From Chryseobacterium gleum (GTDB taxonomy: Bacteria > Bacteroidota > Bacteroidia > Flavobacteriales_D > Crocinitomicaceae): a DNA stretch of 34,508 nucleotides. The translations under genes and the position numbers were made by a program. Shown here one piece after another: positions 1 to 9,224 of the stretch. The stretch covers positions 1-34,508 of the forward strand of contig CALPSU020000003.1 of the NCBI GenBank assembly GCA_943326315.2, read 5' to 3'. Below the pieces are notes generated by a model. It did not search any database. It was not told where the DNA came from and saw nothing but the letters and a program-made list of their open reading frames with translations. Numbering within the stretch: position 1 is the first letter of the stretch; each line of letters opens with the position of its first letter.

Positions 1-464
1 AGTAGTTCAACTTCAACTCTTTCTTTTAAAGTTGTTGATAGACTTATACCTACAAAATCAGCTTTTATAGGATATCTTCTATGTTGCCTATCAACTAAAG
101 CTACTGTTTTAATAGCTTTAGTAGCTTGTTCAAGTAGCTTAACCAATGCGTATTGCATTGTTTTCCCTGAATTTATTACATCGTCAATTAACAATATATA
201 CCCATTCTTTAAAGTTTCTTGAGGTAAGGATAGTAATATAGGTTCAGACCAAGGTTCTGATTTATTTACTATCATTTCAAAAACTATAATCTCTTGAGTA
301 GAATGTTTATTAATTATTGCTTTTATTTTATTTGCAATTTGAATTCCATTTCCACTTATTCCACCTATAAAAAGTTTATTTTCTTCAAATGTATTTTCGA
401 TTATCTGATGAGCTAATCGAGTTATTTTCTGATCAATTTCTTGTTGGCTTAGTATTATTTGCAT
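1..464 (-). CDS. Phosphoribosyltransferase family protein (PyrR-like), 3' end cut by window edge
   Basis: Reading the minus strand from an ATG at 462-464 gives an open frame that runs off the left edge, about 154 residues so far. It opens MQIILSQQEIDQKITRLAHQ. It carries the PRPP-binding loop of type I phosphoribosyltransferases, ILLIDDVINSGKTMQYAL, near residues 91-108, and a later stretch ADFVGISLSTTLKERVEV seen in PyrR-like Bacteroidota proteins. The family transfers or binds phosphoribosyl groups; PyrR members bind pyr mRNA and/or have weak uracil phosphoribosyltransferase activity. Its start lies one base after the stop of the methyltransferase gene, so it is the last visible gene of the operon that also holds the dihydroorotase-like gene. 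Whether it is an enzyme or a regulator cannot be told from this fragment. The fold is fairly certain; the substrate is not. Confidence 0.8.
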   Translation of the reverse strand, partial: MQIILSQQEIDQKITRLAHQIIENTFEENKLFIGGISGNGIQIANKIKAIINKHSTQEIIVFEMIVNKSEPWSEPILLSLPQETLKNGYILLIDDVINSGKTMQYALVKLLEQATKAIKTVALVDRQHRRYPIKADFVGISLSTTLKERVEVEL

Positions 465-465
465 T

Positions 466-1044
466 TTACTTAATTTTTGTATCGATTATTTTTTCACAAG
501 TAAAAACGAAGGCAGGAGGAAAATTTAATAAAGTAAAAGTTTTGTTGACTTCATTAAATATTGTTTGAAATAATTTGATAGAAGATAAAGAATATTGAAA
601 TTGAATAAATTTACCGTAATTTTTTAGTGAATTAAAAGAATTTGTAATAATAGATTCTTTTAATTCTCTTGAGAAATTAGACAATGGCAGTGATGAAAAT
701 ATTACATCTGCTTTATCAAGGTTGTTATTTTTCAGATATTCATCAACTTTTTCAGCACTGTCATTAATAAAGATCACTCTTGGATCTTTAATTATACGTC
801 TTAAATTTCTAATAAAAACCGTATTTAATTCAAAAATAAGTAATGTTGCATCAGGTGCCATCATTTTTATTATTTCAAATGTGAAAACACCTGTTCCAGG
901 TCCTAGTTCAACGAGAATCTTATCCTTTTTAAAATCAACATTTTCAATCATCCTTTTAGCTAAAAAACGAGAACTAGGAATGATTGAACCAATCGTTTTT
1001 TTATCTTCTAAAAATTGATTAATAAATGAATTCTTCTTAGCCAT
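466..1044 (-). CDS. SAM-dependent methyltransferase, PmtA / rRNA-adenine-methylase-like
   Basis: This 192-residue cytosolic protein has a class I Rossmann methyltransferase core. Motif I, VELGPGTG, sits at residues 45-52, and a motif IV-like segment DVIFSSLPLSNF at 113-124. The leader KTIGSIIPSSRFLAKRM (about 16-32) is typical of the small phospholipid N-methyltransferase (PmtA) / KsgA-like group. Members methylate phosphatidylethanolamine or nucleic acid; which applies here cannot be decided from sequence alone. The core lacks the C-terminal helical domain of true KsgA, which argues against a 16S rRNA dimethylase. It lies one base downstream of the dihydroorotase-like gene and one base upstream of the phosphoribosyltransferase gene, so all three are almost certainly co-transcribed. 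Confidence 0.75.
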   Translation of the reverse strand: MAKKNSFINQFLEDKKTIGSIIPSSRFLAKRMIENVDFKKDKILVELGPGTGVFTFEIIKMMAPDATLLIFELNTVFIRNLRRIIKDPRVIFINDSAEKVDEYLKNNNLDKADVIFSSLPLSNFSRELKESIITNSFNSLKNYGKFIQFQYSLSSIKLFQTIFNEVNKTFTLLNFPPAFVFTCEKIIDTKIK

Positions 1045-1045
1045 G

Positions 1046-2305
1046 TTATTCTTTTATTGCAAAATTACTATTATTGATAATTGCAATAACAGATCCCGTT
1101 AATTCCATATTTATGAAAGGAGAATTATAAGTAGATGAAATTACATCCTCTTTTTTAAAATTCCATTTTAAAGATGGATCGAAAACTGTTATGTCAGCTA
1201 ACGAATTTAATTCAATTGGATTTGATTTAATTTCAAGTATTTCCCTAGATTTAACTGAGATAGACTCTACAACTGTTTTTAAGTCAAATTCTTGAGCAAT
1301 ATTAAGTGATCCGAAGACTGATTGTAAAGTTATATTTCCAAAAGAAGCATTGTCAAATTCAACATCTTTTTCTTCTTTATCAAATGGTCTGTGATCTGAA
1401 ACTATAGTATCTATAGTTCCGTCTTTTAAACCATTCCATAGTGCTATTCTATCTGATTCCCTTCTTAAAGGGGGCATTAATTTAAAATTAGAATCAAAAT
1501 CAAGAACTGCTGTTTCATTAAAAACTAAATGAGAAGCATGAACATCTGAAGTGATTTTCAAACCTTTTATCTTCGCATTTCTTATTAAATTGACACTTTC
1601 TTCACAAGAAATACCTGTTAAATGTATAGAACCACCTGTATATTCTAAAAGTCTAATGTTTCTTTCAACTTGAATTATTTCAGCTATTGTAGGGTCTGAT
1701 TTCAAACCTGTTTTAGTTGAAGCTTCACCTTCATTTACCATCCCATTGCCAGCCATTGAATTATCTCTTGAAAAAGCAATTATTTTGCCTCCGAAATTTT
1801 TACTATATAGTAATGCTCGATACATTATCCCTGAATTTACAGGTACTAAATCATCCGTATATAATCGAACACCAGCTTGATACATATCATACATTTCTGA
1901 AAGATTTTGACCTTCCATTTTTTCTGTAATTGCACCAAGTGGATGAAGGGTTGTAACTTCGTTTTCTGCTTTTTTTAATGCATAATATACTTGAGTTTTT
2001 CCATCGACAACAGGATTAGTACTTGGAAGCATTGCTACATGTGTATATCCTCCAAATGAAGCTGATAACAATCCGGTTTCTATTGTTTCTTTATGTTCTT
2101 CGCCTGGATCGCAAAAAGAAGCTTTTAAGTCAACCCAACCTTGAGAAATATGTAAATTATCACCCTGAATAATTTTAGCATCTTGATTATTAATTTCAGA
2201 ATCGATTGATGTAATAATTCCATTCTGAATCATTACATCTACTTTTTTACCATTAAAAGTAGATTTTGAATCAAGTATAATTGCTTGTTTAATAAGAATT
2301 TTCAT
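1046..2305 (-). CDS. pyrC: Dihydroorotase-like amidohydrolase (PyrC family, degenerate metal site)
   Basis: This 419-residue protein aligns from memory with the long (class I, 'multifunctional complex type') dihydroorotases, which cyclise carbamoyl-aspartate in pyrimidine synthesis. Family landmarks: the amidohydrolase N-terminal beta domain (1-55), the barrel entry [13 protein letters not shown] (56-68), substrate-loop [10 protein letters not shown] near 94-103, [11 protein letters not shown] with a retained His near 225, and [13 protein letters not shown] near 305. The striking point is that the DxHxH metal motif reads D59-L-K61-A-S63, so both zinc-binding histidines are absent. Similar His-less PyrC-like proteins are known in flavobacteria and in paralogues that act as non-catalytic partners. 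It sits 20 bases after the BatA-like gene and directly before the methyltransferase and phosphoribosyltransferase genes. Family membership is secure; catalytic activity is doubtful. Confidence 0.85.
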   Translation of the reverse strand: MKILIKQAIILDSKSTFNGKKVDVMIQNGIITSIDSEINNQDAKIIQGDNLHISQGWVDLKASFCDPGEEHKETIETGLLSASFGGYTHVAMLPSTNPVVDGKTQVYYALKKAENEVTTLHPLGAITEKMEGQNLSEMYDMYQAGVRLYTDDLVPVNSGIMYRALLYSKNFGGKIIAFSRDNSMAGNGMVNEGEASTKTGLKSDPTIAEIIQVERNIRLLEYTGGSIHLTGISCEESVNLIRNAKIKGLKITSDVHASHLVFNETAVLDFDSNFKLMPPLRRESDRIALWNGLKDGTIDTIVSDHRPFDKEEKDVEFDNASFGNITLQSVFGSLNIAQEFDLKTVVESISVKSREILEIKSNPIELNSLADITVFDPSLKWNFKKEDVISSTYNSPFINMELTGSVIAIINNSNFAIKE

Positions 2306-2325
2306 TTTTCTATATTTTCTTCAAA

Positions 2326-4383
2326 TTATTTTTTCCAAAATTTCAATAATCCCATTTCTATAAAAACACAAATAAGTCCTAGAAATAAAAATAACTTCCA
2401 ATATTCATATGGTTTTTCAAGATCGATTTTTGTTAGACTATTTCCTTCTATTATTTCAGAGAAATTAATATGTTTAATTCCTTGATTTTCAAAATTTACT
2501 ATTATTTCATTTGGTGAGAAAGAACTAATCTCAGATTCTTTTCTATTATAATTTAAAGAAATAATTCCTTCCTTAACTTCACTTACAATGTCATAGGTTC
2601 CAGATTTTAAAGACTCAGTAGCTTCAATTCCATTTAAGGATAAAAATGAGGTTGATCCTTGCTGAATAATTGTTGGAATAAAATCTACTTCTTTACCTAT
2701 TAATCTTATCGGTATTTCATTATTTTCTTTAAAATAGATTGGGAATTTTGAATCTTCACCTAATGTTAGTGAGATCGGATATTTTCTTTTACTTAATTCA
2801 GCAGTTCTTAATAAAACTGTACTAAATAAAGCATTTGAAGTAAAACTTCCATAGCTAGGAATAAGAGAACTTGAATATAAAAATACATTTAATTTACCTA
2901 AAGATCTCGAATATAAAGGATTTCCATTCTGAAGGGAAATTAGACTAATTGCCTGTGTCTTAGTTGAAAAATTTGATTTGTAAGCCTTAGCTAAAGATGG
3001 TAAATTTAATTTATCTGGATTTTTTTCAAAAACCGACTTAAAAAAAGTATCGTCCAAGTTTAAGTTTTTTATTTTAACTCCATCACTCATTAAATTACCA
3101 ATTAACGGCATATTTAAAATGTCTAAAAGAGCGTTCCAGCTAGTTATGTTCGTTTCGTTTATTTCTCCTGGAAATAGCATTAATGTACCACCATTTTCAG
3201 AATAATTAAATAGTTCATCTGTAATTCCTGAAGATAATTCATTTATACCATTAATAATTACCAGATCTTTATTATTTAAAAAACTTGTATTAAATGAATT
3301 TTGATCTACTTCACTTACATTATAATATTTATCTAAACTATAAACAAGAGATATATTATTAACTGAGTTTTCTCCATTAATAATTAAAATGTCAGATTTT
3401 TTGGAAACAAAATAACTAAAAAAGTACTCGTCATCAAAATATAATTGTTTATCATTAATACTAACTTTTCCACTTTTGTATCCTTCATTTTGCTCAGTGT
3501 AACTTATGGTAGATGTAAAATTGTCATTAGCATTAACATCTATAAAAACATCTCGTTTAATATTGTTTATTTCTAAATGTAATTCAAGGTTTGTTATATT
3601 GTTTTTTCCAACATTTTTAACTCGGATATTTAATTCATTACCTTGTCCTACTTTTTGTATAGGAGAAGAAAACCATACAGAATCAATTAGTAAATTCGAT
3701 TCTTCTTGCGGAATAAGTTTTACAGGATAATAAAATGATGTTTGATCAGATTTTAATTTAGTTAAATCAGATGTATTTTTTTGAAAATCTGACAGAATGA
3801 CAAACTGCTGAACTCCTATTTTCTTATTTGTTTCATGTTCTCTTTTTAATGCATTTTTCTCCCATTCAATTATATCTGAAATATTCCTTACAATTGGACT
3901 TATTTCAATTTTATCTAATCTTTCTAAGGCATCTATTTTGGACGTTAAGTGTTGTTCAATTCCATTCATTTCATTTGTCACAAGCAAGAATCGTGTATCT
4001 AGACTTGCATCTGTGATCATTTTTCTTGCCATTTCTCTAGCTTCTGAAATTAATTCACCTTCCGTACCTTTCATAGACATAGAGAAAGAATTATCGATGT
4101 AAATTGCAAGTACCGGTTTACCTCCTTTTGAGGTTTCGTTTGATGCCGGTATAAAAGGTTGTGAAAAAGCAATAACAATAAATGAAAATGCTAAAATTCT
4201 AGAAATTAATACTAATAAGTGCTTTAACTTTTGGGTAGATCTTGTTTGTTTATCAATAAATTGAATAAACTTTAAACTAGAAAAATACAGAATTTTATAT
4301 TTTCTAAAATTGAATAAATGAATAATAATAGGTATTATTAAAACACCAAAAGCCCAAAGAAATTCAGGATATACAAACTTCAT
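2326..4383 (-). CDS. BatA-type membrane protein with VWA-like domain
   Basis: This 685-residue protein begins with the double-membrane-segment BatA domain (aerotolerance regulator N-terminal; helices about 8-26 and 56-77, with LFNFRKYKILYFSSLKFI between). A von Willebrand factor A-like domain follows, with a MIDAS start D97-x-S99-x-S101 (IDNSFSMSM). A long periplasmic region comes next, and a final membrane helix at about 660-682 ends in a short basic tail. Family members are anchored in the inner membrane, and the VWA face probably binds partner proteins. The Bat name comes from aerotolerance in Bacteroides, but the function of this longer lone type is not established. It is the first gene of the operon leading into the dihydroorotase-like gene, and a promoter-like site lies just upstream. 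The full MoxR-BatABCDE cluster is not present here. Confidence 0.85.
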   Translation of the reverse strand: MKFVYPEFLWAFGVLIIPIIIHLFNFRKYKILYFSSLKFIQFIDKQTRSTQKLKHLLVLISRILAFSFIVIAFSQPFIPASNETSKGGKPVLAIYIDNSFSMSMKGTEGELISEAREMARKMITDASLDTRFLLVTNEMNGIEQHLTSKIDALERLDKIEISPIVRNISDIIEWEKNALKREHETNKKIGVQQFVILSDFQKNTSDLTKLKSDQTSFYYPVKLIPQEESNLLIDSVWFSSPIQKVGQGNELNIRVKNVGKNNITNLELHLEINNIKRDVFIDVNANDNFTSTISYTEQNEGYKSGKVSINDKQLYFDDEYFFSYFVSKKSDILIINGENSVNNISLVYSLDKYYNVSEVDQNSFNTSFLNNKDLVIINGINELSSGITDELFNYSENGGTLMLFPGEINETNITSWNALLDILNMPLIGNLMSDGVKIKNLNLDDTFFKSVFEKNPDKLNLPSLAKAYKSNFSTKTQAISLISLQNGNPLYSRSLGKLNVFLYSSSLIPSYGSFTSNALFSTVLLRTAELSKRKYPISLTLGEDSKFPIYFKENNEIPIRLIGKEVDFIPTIIQQGSTSFLSLNGIEATESLKSGTYDIVSEVKEGIISLNYNRKESEISSFSPNEIIVNFENQGIKHINFSEIIEGNSLTKIDLEKPYEYWKLFLFLGLICVFIEMGLLKFWKK

Positions 4384-4387
4384 AATC

Positions 4388-4415
4388 CAAATATAATCAA
4401 ATTAGATTAAAGCAA
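4388..4415 (-). promoter_or_regulatory. Candidate Bacteroidota promoter for the BatA-like operon
   Basis: On the minus strand, TTTTG (TTG at 4413-4415) is followed after 17 bases by TATATTTG (4388-4395). This matches the TTG / TAnnTTTG pattern of the Bacteroidota primary sigma factor. The -7 box ends only four bases before the ATG at 4383, so the transcript would be leaderless or nearly so. The site has not been tested. Confidence 0.5.
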
Positions 4416-4432
4416 AAGAACTCCTGCTTTAA
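4407..4432. terminator. Inverted repeat between DUF985 gene and BatA-like gene
   Basis: TTAAAGCA (4407-4414) and TGCTTTAA (4425-4432) form a perfect 8-bp stem around a 10-base loop. It lies after the DUF985 stop (minus direction) and includes the -33 part of the next candidate promoter. It could end the upstream transcript, although no clean U-run follows, or it could be an operator. Confidence 0.35.
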
Positions 4433-4499
4433 AGAATTTAAACTAATTAGAATAAATATACTTTTGGTGTTGATTTAAAAGTGGTTAGGTGTTGTTTGT

Positions 4500-4967
4500 T
4501 TAAGTTAACTTTAATATTATTTCCTGATTATTTGGATATAATTCAATTAATTCAGCATATGAAAATAATTCAAAGTCTTTAAAATCAAAACCTGGAGATA
4601 CTACACAAGAGACTAGTGAATAATTGTTACTTGATGAAATCGAAGATCCAAATATGGTATCCTTCTTAACTAAGAATTGTGGATTTTCATTATTTGAAAT
4701 ATCGTTTCCAATAATTGTTTGTGTATGACCTTTCTTGTCAAGTGTATGAACTATTAAAGGGCTTCCTGAATGAAAAAACCAAAGTTCATCACTTTTTATT
4801 CGATGAAACTTGGAAACATTATCAGCTGTTAAAAGAAAATATATCGACGTCATCAGTTGTCTATCTATACCGGGTATAGAAATTTCAGAACGATAAGTTT
4901 CTGAGTAAAATCCTCCTTCTGGATGAGGAATTAAGTTTAATTTTTCTACTATTTTGGTTATTTCCAT
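4500..4967 (-). CDS. DUF985 family cupin
   Basis: This 155-residue protein matches the DUF985 (cupin_5) family by its N-terminal signature HPEGGFYSETYRS (residues 15-27). The cupin strand contains H55 and H66 in FHRIKSDELWFFHSG, followed by a C-terminal VVSPGFDFKDFELF segment. The family has a small beta-barrel cupin fold in the cytosol; its substrate is not established and some members are annotated as sugar-epimerase-like. It is the last gene of the minus-strand run from 9128, five bases after the outer-membrane protein gene. Length is normal for the family. The family call is confident; no biochemical role is offered. Confidence 0.85.
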   Translation of the reverse strand: MEITKIVEKLNLIPHPEGGFYSETYRSEISIPGIDRQLMTSIYFLLTADNVSKFHRIKSDELWFFHSGSPLIVHTLDKKGHTQTIIGNDISNNENPQFLVKKDTIFGSSISSSNNYSLVSCVVSPGFDFKDFELFSYAELIELYPNNQEIILKLT

Positions 4968-4972
4968 TTTAT

Positions 4973-5734
4973 TTAATCTATAGGTCCTTTTAATGGTTGC
5001 TCTCCTTTTTTATGTATTAAAGGAAAAAAATACTTAACATCAAGAGCAATATAATTACCTGCTATATCACCATATAACCTTGTGTTATGTGTTTTTTTAG
5101 TTACTGAGTGTATTGTTTCTAAATTTAAAATATGTTTAAATGGGACACATATTGATCCTCCAAAATAGAAAAATCCGGATTTTTTAGTTCGGTATTCAAA
5201 GCCAACATTTGCATTCAAGTTTAAACCTATTTTATTAGAATAAAAACCATAATTAGTAAATGAATTAGGTCCGCCTGTTTCTGTTATCTTTTTTATATCT
5301 GTTGGTGAAAATCTTAAAGCCAGTCCCATGGATGAATTCATGAAAATTTCCTGACTCATTTGTATGTAAATCAAAGCGTTTAAAGGGATTTCATAACTAA
5401 TGAAAGACCAAGTGTCTGTAGCGGAAACATTAGTGTCTGATAAAGACATTGCTAAATTAAAATTCCGTTGTGTGTAATTTAATCCCGATTCGAAAGCAAT
5501 TAATTTAGTTATTCCTTTTCTAACCGTGCCTCCAAAGGAATACCCTGTTGTTTGATTTAAATGAAAAATGTAATTTTCACCTTTTAAATCCAGAGATTTA
5601 CTTCCTCCCATTGAAGTTGGAAATAATGGTCTAAATTGAACACCAAAATAGGAGGGGAATTTCTCTCTTTGAGAAAAAAACAGTGTTGAACTAAGTGAAA
5701 AAAGAAATATTAATATTTGTTTCATGTTTTTCAT
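4973..5734 (-). CDS. Putative outer-membrane beta-barrel protein, function unknown
   Basis: About 253 residues from the ATG at 5732-5734 (MKNMKQILIFLFSLSS...). A longer frame begins at TTG 5747-5749, but it places five residues ahead of an otherwise good signal peptide, so the ATG is preferred; a second ATG at 5723-5725 is also possible. The signal peptide ends near FFSQ. The rest alternates polar and hydrophobic residues in strands such as FHLNQTTGYSFGGTV and FFYFGGSICVPFKH and ends in a strand with YIALDVKYFFPL. This looks like the small 'outer membrane beta-barrel / PorT-like' proteins of the phylum. It lies between the nitroreductase and DUF985 genes in the same direction. I do not recognise a specific function. 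Confidence 0.65.
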   Translation of the reverse strand: MKNMKQILIFLFSLSSTLFFSQREKFPSYFGVQFRPLFPTSMGGSKSLDLKGENYIFHLNQTTGYSFGGTVRKGITKLIAFESGLNYTQRNFNLAMSLSDTNVSATDTWSFISYEIPLNALIYIQMSQEIFMNSSMGLALRFSPTDIKKITETGGPNSFTNYGFYSNKIGLNLNANVGFEYRTKKSGFFYFGGSICVPFKHILNLETIHSVTKKTHNTRLYGDIAGNYIALDVKYFFPLIHKKGEQPLKGPID

Positions 5735-5792
5735 AACGTAAATAAACAAAATAAATTATTAACGATATTCGTAATTTATTTAATAGAAACAT

Positions 5793-6380
5793 TTATTGAG
5801 TAATCCATTCAGTAGAATATTCTAAAGGTTTTCTGTGCGCTGAAGGCCAATCTATAGAAGGGTAACCAATATAGAACAATCCAAGGCATTTGTCTTTTTT
5901 TGCTAAGTTTAAAAATTCATTAGTTTTTTCGTTGTAGATCAATTTCGGTGTTGCCCAAAAACCACCTAATCCATAAGCAGTACAAGATAAATGTATGTTT
6001 TGGATAGCACAAGCTACCGCTTCAATTTCTTCGATTTCCAATATTTTTTCTTCCTTTTGTCTCTCCATACAAACGGCTATTACGACAGACGATTTTAATG
6101 GTCTAGTTATTAGTTTTGCAAATTTTAAATCATCTTGATTTTCTTTAGGAGTTAATTCTAGATATGTTTTAGCTAAAAAATCACTAAGCTTTTGCAATCC
6201 TCCTTCTGTGAATACTTTAAATCTCCAAGGTTGTGTGTTCCCATGAGTTGGAGCCCATTGAGCATTGTTTAAAAGTAATTCAATTTGTTCTTTATGAACT
6301 TTTCTATCGCTAAATTGTTCAGGGTAAATAGTTCTTCTGTTTTTTATTAAGTCTGTTATTTCGGATAAATTATATTTCAT
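5793..6380 (-). CDS. Nitroreductase family protein
   Basis: This 195-residue flavoprotein-type sequence opens with the FMN-binding element NRRTIYPEQF (14-23). It carries APTHGNTQPWRFKVF (43-57), the usual substrate/FMN pocket of the nitroreductase fold, and a later GLGGFWATPKLIYN segment plus a C-terminal GLFYIGYP. These are features of the small NfsB/YdjA-like oxidoreductases, which use NAD(P)H and bound FMN and normally act as cytosolic dimers. The substrate cannot be told. It sits nine bases after the M1 peptidase gene, so it is read with it, although no functional link is obvious. Confidence 0.88.
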   Translation of the reverse strand: MKYNLSEITDLIKNRRTIYPEQFSDRKVHKEQIELLLNNAQWAPTHGNTQPWRFKVFTEGGLQKLSDFLAKTYLELTPKENQDDLKFAKLITRPLKSSVVIAVCMERQKEEKILEIEEIEAVACAIQNIHLSCTAYGLGGFWATPKLIYNEKTNEFLNLAKKDKCLGLFYIGYPSIDWPSAHRKPLEYSTEWITQ

Positions 6381-6389
6381 TCTATTTTA

Positions 6390-8618
6390 TTATTTTGTGT
6401 TTTTCCTTTTTTGAAACTCTTGAAATTGTGTTAATTCAATTTTTAAAGGCCATGAATTGTTGTTCAGATTTGTATCAGCAGTTTCTAAAAAAGGATCCAA
6501 GATAAATTCATTTACTTCTTTATTTAAGATGAATACTTTTGATACAACACTATCTCCGTGTACCCAGATTTCTGCTGGAATTCTTATCAACTCAGATGAA
6601 GAATCTTTGAAAATAACCTTTATGATCAAGGGAGAAACCAAACCGCCTATATTTTCAAAAGAAACCTCGTAGTAATATTTATTATTTGCGATTTTGCAAT
6701 CTTTTTTAGTTTGACTTAACTCATTATTTTGATGAATAATATCTTGATTTTTTAAGTCTTTAGTATATAGATCATCAATAGTTTTATCCAATTCATTTAC
6801 TGTATTTAGGATAGATTTTTTATTAATTATTTCAGAAATGTAAGTTCTATTAAAATGAATACTGGTATCTCTATTTATAGTTATTTCATTCATTTTATCA
6901 CCTATATATTGGTATGCTTTAACTCCAGACAAAGCGATATCTACATTTTCTGTTGAATAAAACCAACCTCTCCAAAACCAATCTAAATCTACAGCTGAAA
7001 CATCTTCTATTGTTCTAAAGAAATCAGCAGGGGTTGGGTGTTTAAATTTCCATCTTTCACAGTATATTTTAAAGGCGTAATCAAAAAGTTCTCTTCCTAA
7101 AATAGTTTCTCTCAATATATTTAATGCTGCAGCTGGTTTAGCATAGGCATTGTTTCCAAATTGTAAAATAGATTCAGAATTTGTCATTGTGGGAGTCATT
7201 TTTTCTTTATCTCCTCGCATGTAATCTGTAATCATTGGCGCAGGTCCTCTTTTTGAAGGAAAATCTCGTTCCCATTCTTGTTCGGTTAGATATTGAACAA
7301 ATGTGTTTAAACCTTCATCCATCCAAGACCATTGTCTTTCATCAGAATTGATAATCATTGGAAAAAAATTATGACCAACTTCATGAATAACAACTCCCCA
7401 CATTGAATATTTGGTTGATTCTGAATATGTACCGTCATCATTTGGTCGACCACCATTGAAACTAATCATCGGATATTCCATTCCAATTGATTTTGAGTGT
7501 ACTGAAATAGCTACAGGGTAGGGGTATTCAACGGTGTATTTTGAATATGTTTTTAAAGTATGAGCGACTAATTTTGTAGAATATCTTTCCCATAAAGGAT
7601 TTCCTTCTTTAGGGTAAAAGGACATCGCTAAAACATTTCGTTTGGAAAAGTGTACACTTTGAACATCCCATATAAATTTCCGAGAACTAGCGAAAGCAAA
7701 ATCTCTTACATTTTCAGCTTTAAAATTCCACGTTTTAGTTTCTGAACTCTTACTTTTTTCATTCGCTAATGCTTCTTCTGGAGTAGTTATAAAAATAGGT
7801 GAATTTGAATTTTTAGCTGTTTTTAATCTAGAGATTTGAATTGGTGTTAATACCTTTTTTTGGTTTTGAATCTCGCCCGTGGCTGCAACCAAATGATCGG
7901 AAGGTACTGTGATTTGAACTTCATAGTCTCCAAATGGCAATGTAAATTCTCCAGAACCTAAAAATTGTTTATTTTGCCAACCTGTAATATCGTTGTATAC
8001 ACACATTCTAGGAAACCATTGCGCAATCGTGAAAATATAATTTTTATCTGTAGCGCAATATTCATACCCTGAACGTCCGCCAACTTCCATTCGATTATTA
8101 ATTAAATAGTTCCATTTTATTTGAAAACTAATTTTAGAACCTTTTAAAAGTGGTTTTTCTAAATCTATCCTCATCATTGTTTTATTGATTGAAAATCGCA
8201 TTTTTTCACCTTTTAAAGATTTTATATCTTCTATATTAAATCCACCATCATAATAAAAATCATGTTTTTTAATATCTTTTTCACTTTCAAAATCTTTCAT
8301 ATTTTCAATATTTATAGACTTTTTATCAGAATCTTGCGAAAAAATATTTTGATCTAATTGCAACCATAAAAAATTCAATTGATCTGGAGAATTGTTGGTA
8401 TAAGTAATCGTTTCTTCTCCTTTTAAGATTTGGGTATTTTCATCAATCGAAACGTTTATTTTATAATCAGCTTTTTGTTGGTAATAGTTATATCCAGGAG
8501 CCCCAGAAGCATTCCTGTATTCATTCGGAGTAGGAAGTAATTGTTCTAATTGAGCAAATTTGCTCTGAGAAAAAATTGATAATGGAGTTAGAAAAAAAAA
8601 TAAAAAATACTTATTCAT
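6390..8618 (-). CDS. Secreted M1 family metallopeptidase (gluzincin)
   Basis: The 742-residue product has an N-terminal signal peptide (about 1-18, ending SIFSQS) and an M1 aminopeptidase architecture. The exopeptidase-type motif reads SIGMEYPM (377-384), a variant of GxMEN found in Bacteroidota members. The zinc site is HEVGH at 412-416 with the third ligand E435 in WMDEGLNTF, and E413 is the predicted catalytic base. Family members cleave peptides from the N-terminus; this one should work in the periplasm or at the cell surface. No type IX sorting domain is visible at the C-terminus. It follows the DUF6702 gene by 12 bases, a neighbour pair I recall as common in flavobacteria, suggesting a shared envelope or peptide-scavenging role. 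Confidence 0.92.
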   Translation of the reverse strand: MNKYFLFFFLTPLSIFSQSKFAQLEQLLPTPNEYRNASGAPGYNYYQQKADYKINVSIDENTQILKGEETITYTNNSPDQLNFLWLQLDQNIFSQDSDKKSINIENMKDFESEKDIKKHDFYYDGGFNIEDIKSLKGEKMRFSINKTMMRIDLEKPLLKGSKISFQIKWNYLINNRMEVGGRSGYEYCATDKNYIFTIAQWFPRMCVYNDITGWQNKQFLGSGEFTLPFGDYEVQITVPSDHLVAATGEIQNQKKVLTPIQISRLKTAKNSNSPIFITTPEEALANEKSKSSETKTWNFKAENVRDFAFASSRKFIWDVQSVHFSKRNVLAMSFYPKEGNPLWERYSTKLVAHTLKTYSKYTVEYPYPVAISVHSKSIGMEYPMISFNGGRPNDDGTYSESTKYSMWGVVIHEVGHNFFPMIINSDERQWSWMDEGLNTFVQYLTEQEWERDFPSKRGPAPMITDYMRGDKEKMTPTMTNSESILQFGNNAYAKPAAALNILRETILGRELFDYAFKIYCERWKFKHPTPADFFRTIEDVSAVDLDWFWRGWFYSTENVDIALSGVKAYQYIGDKMNEITINRDTSIHFNRTYISEIINKKSILNTVNELDKTIDDLYTKDLKNQDIIHQNNELSQTKKDCKIANNKYYYEVSFENIGGLVSPLIIKVIFKDSSSELIRIPAEIWVHGDSVVSKVFILNKEVNEFILDPFLETADTNLNNNSWPLKIELTQFQEFQKRKNTK

Positions 8619-8630
8619 AATTATTAGATA

Positions 8631-9128
8631 TTAAATTTCAATATTATTTTCACGTTTTGCTGTAGAATAGATATAAGTTTCTTTTTTGTCTTTTTTAATA
8701 AAGGTTAATTTATTTTGTTGTTGCGTAATTTTGTCCATCAAGAGATCGAATCTAATAATTAAGGGTGAAATGATTTCAAATTTGGGACTGGTAAAATAAA
8801 AAGAAGTAATACCGTTTTTTTTAACTTCATAATCAACTAAATTCAATTTTATATCGGAATGATTATTACTGACGTTAAATCCAATTAAGATTAAATTTGA
8901 AATTTTAATTCGCATCAAAGAATCACTATAATGATTTTCTAATTCTTTTATTTTTAGTCCTTTTTCATTTATCCAATGTTCAATATCGTGAGTTGATACA
9001 TTTAAAGTTATTTCTAAACATTTATTTGTAGAATTATATTCGACTTCTGAAAAAGCAAAATAATACTCATGTGTATGAGCATTGAAGGAGAGTGTAAAAA
9101 ATAAAACTATAATTAATATATTTTTCAT
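8631..9128 (-). CDS. DUF6702 family secreted protein
   Basis: This 165-residue protein has a signal peptide (about 1-17, MKNILIIVLFFTLSFNAHTH) followed by the family start HEYYFAFSEVEYNSTNKCLEI. That opening, a His followed by a short aromatic stretch and a TEIEYN-like strand, is typical of DUF6702. The protein is all-beta in appearance and should be periplasmic or lipidated elsewhere; no lipobox cysteine is present. No biochemical role is known to me. It is the first gene of the minus-strand run that continues into the M1 peptidase, and the 96-base gap to proC is a divergent promoter region. Confidence 0.75.
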   Translation of the reverse strand: MKNILIIVLFFTLSFNAHTHEYYFAFSEVEYNSTNKCLEITLNVSTHDIEHWINEKGLKIKELENHYSDSLMRIKISNLILIGFNVSNNHSDIKLNLVDYEVKKNGITSFYFTSPKFEIISPLIIRFDLLMDKITQQQNKLTFIKKDKKETYIYSTAKRENNIEI

Positions 9129-9224
9129 AAAATCATTTAATTTGATACGAATTTAAGATTTAAATAGTTGAAAAATTCTGTTTTATAGCCTTTATAGATT
9201 AATTTTACTCAAAAATAAATTAAA

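Noticed and set aside
722-1018. 98-residue plus-strand open frame opposite the methyltransferase gene
   Set aside because: It is fully antisense to a gene with clear SAM motifs, and its translation has no recognisable features.
2326-4383. Full MoxR-Bat aerotolerance operon
   Set aside because: Only a single long BatA-type protein is present; no MoxR ATPase, BatB, BatC or BatD is next to it.
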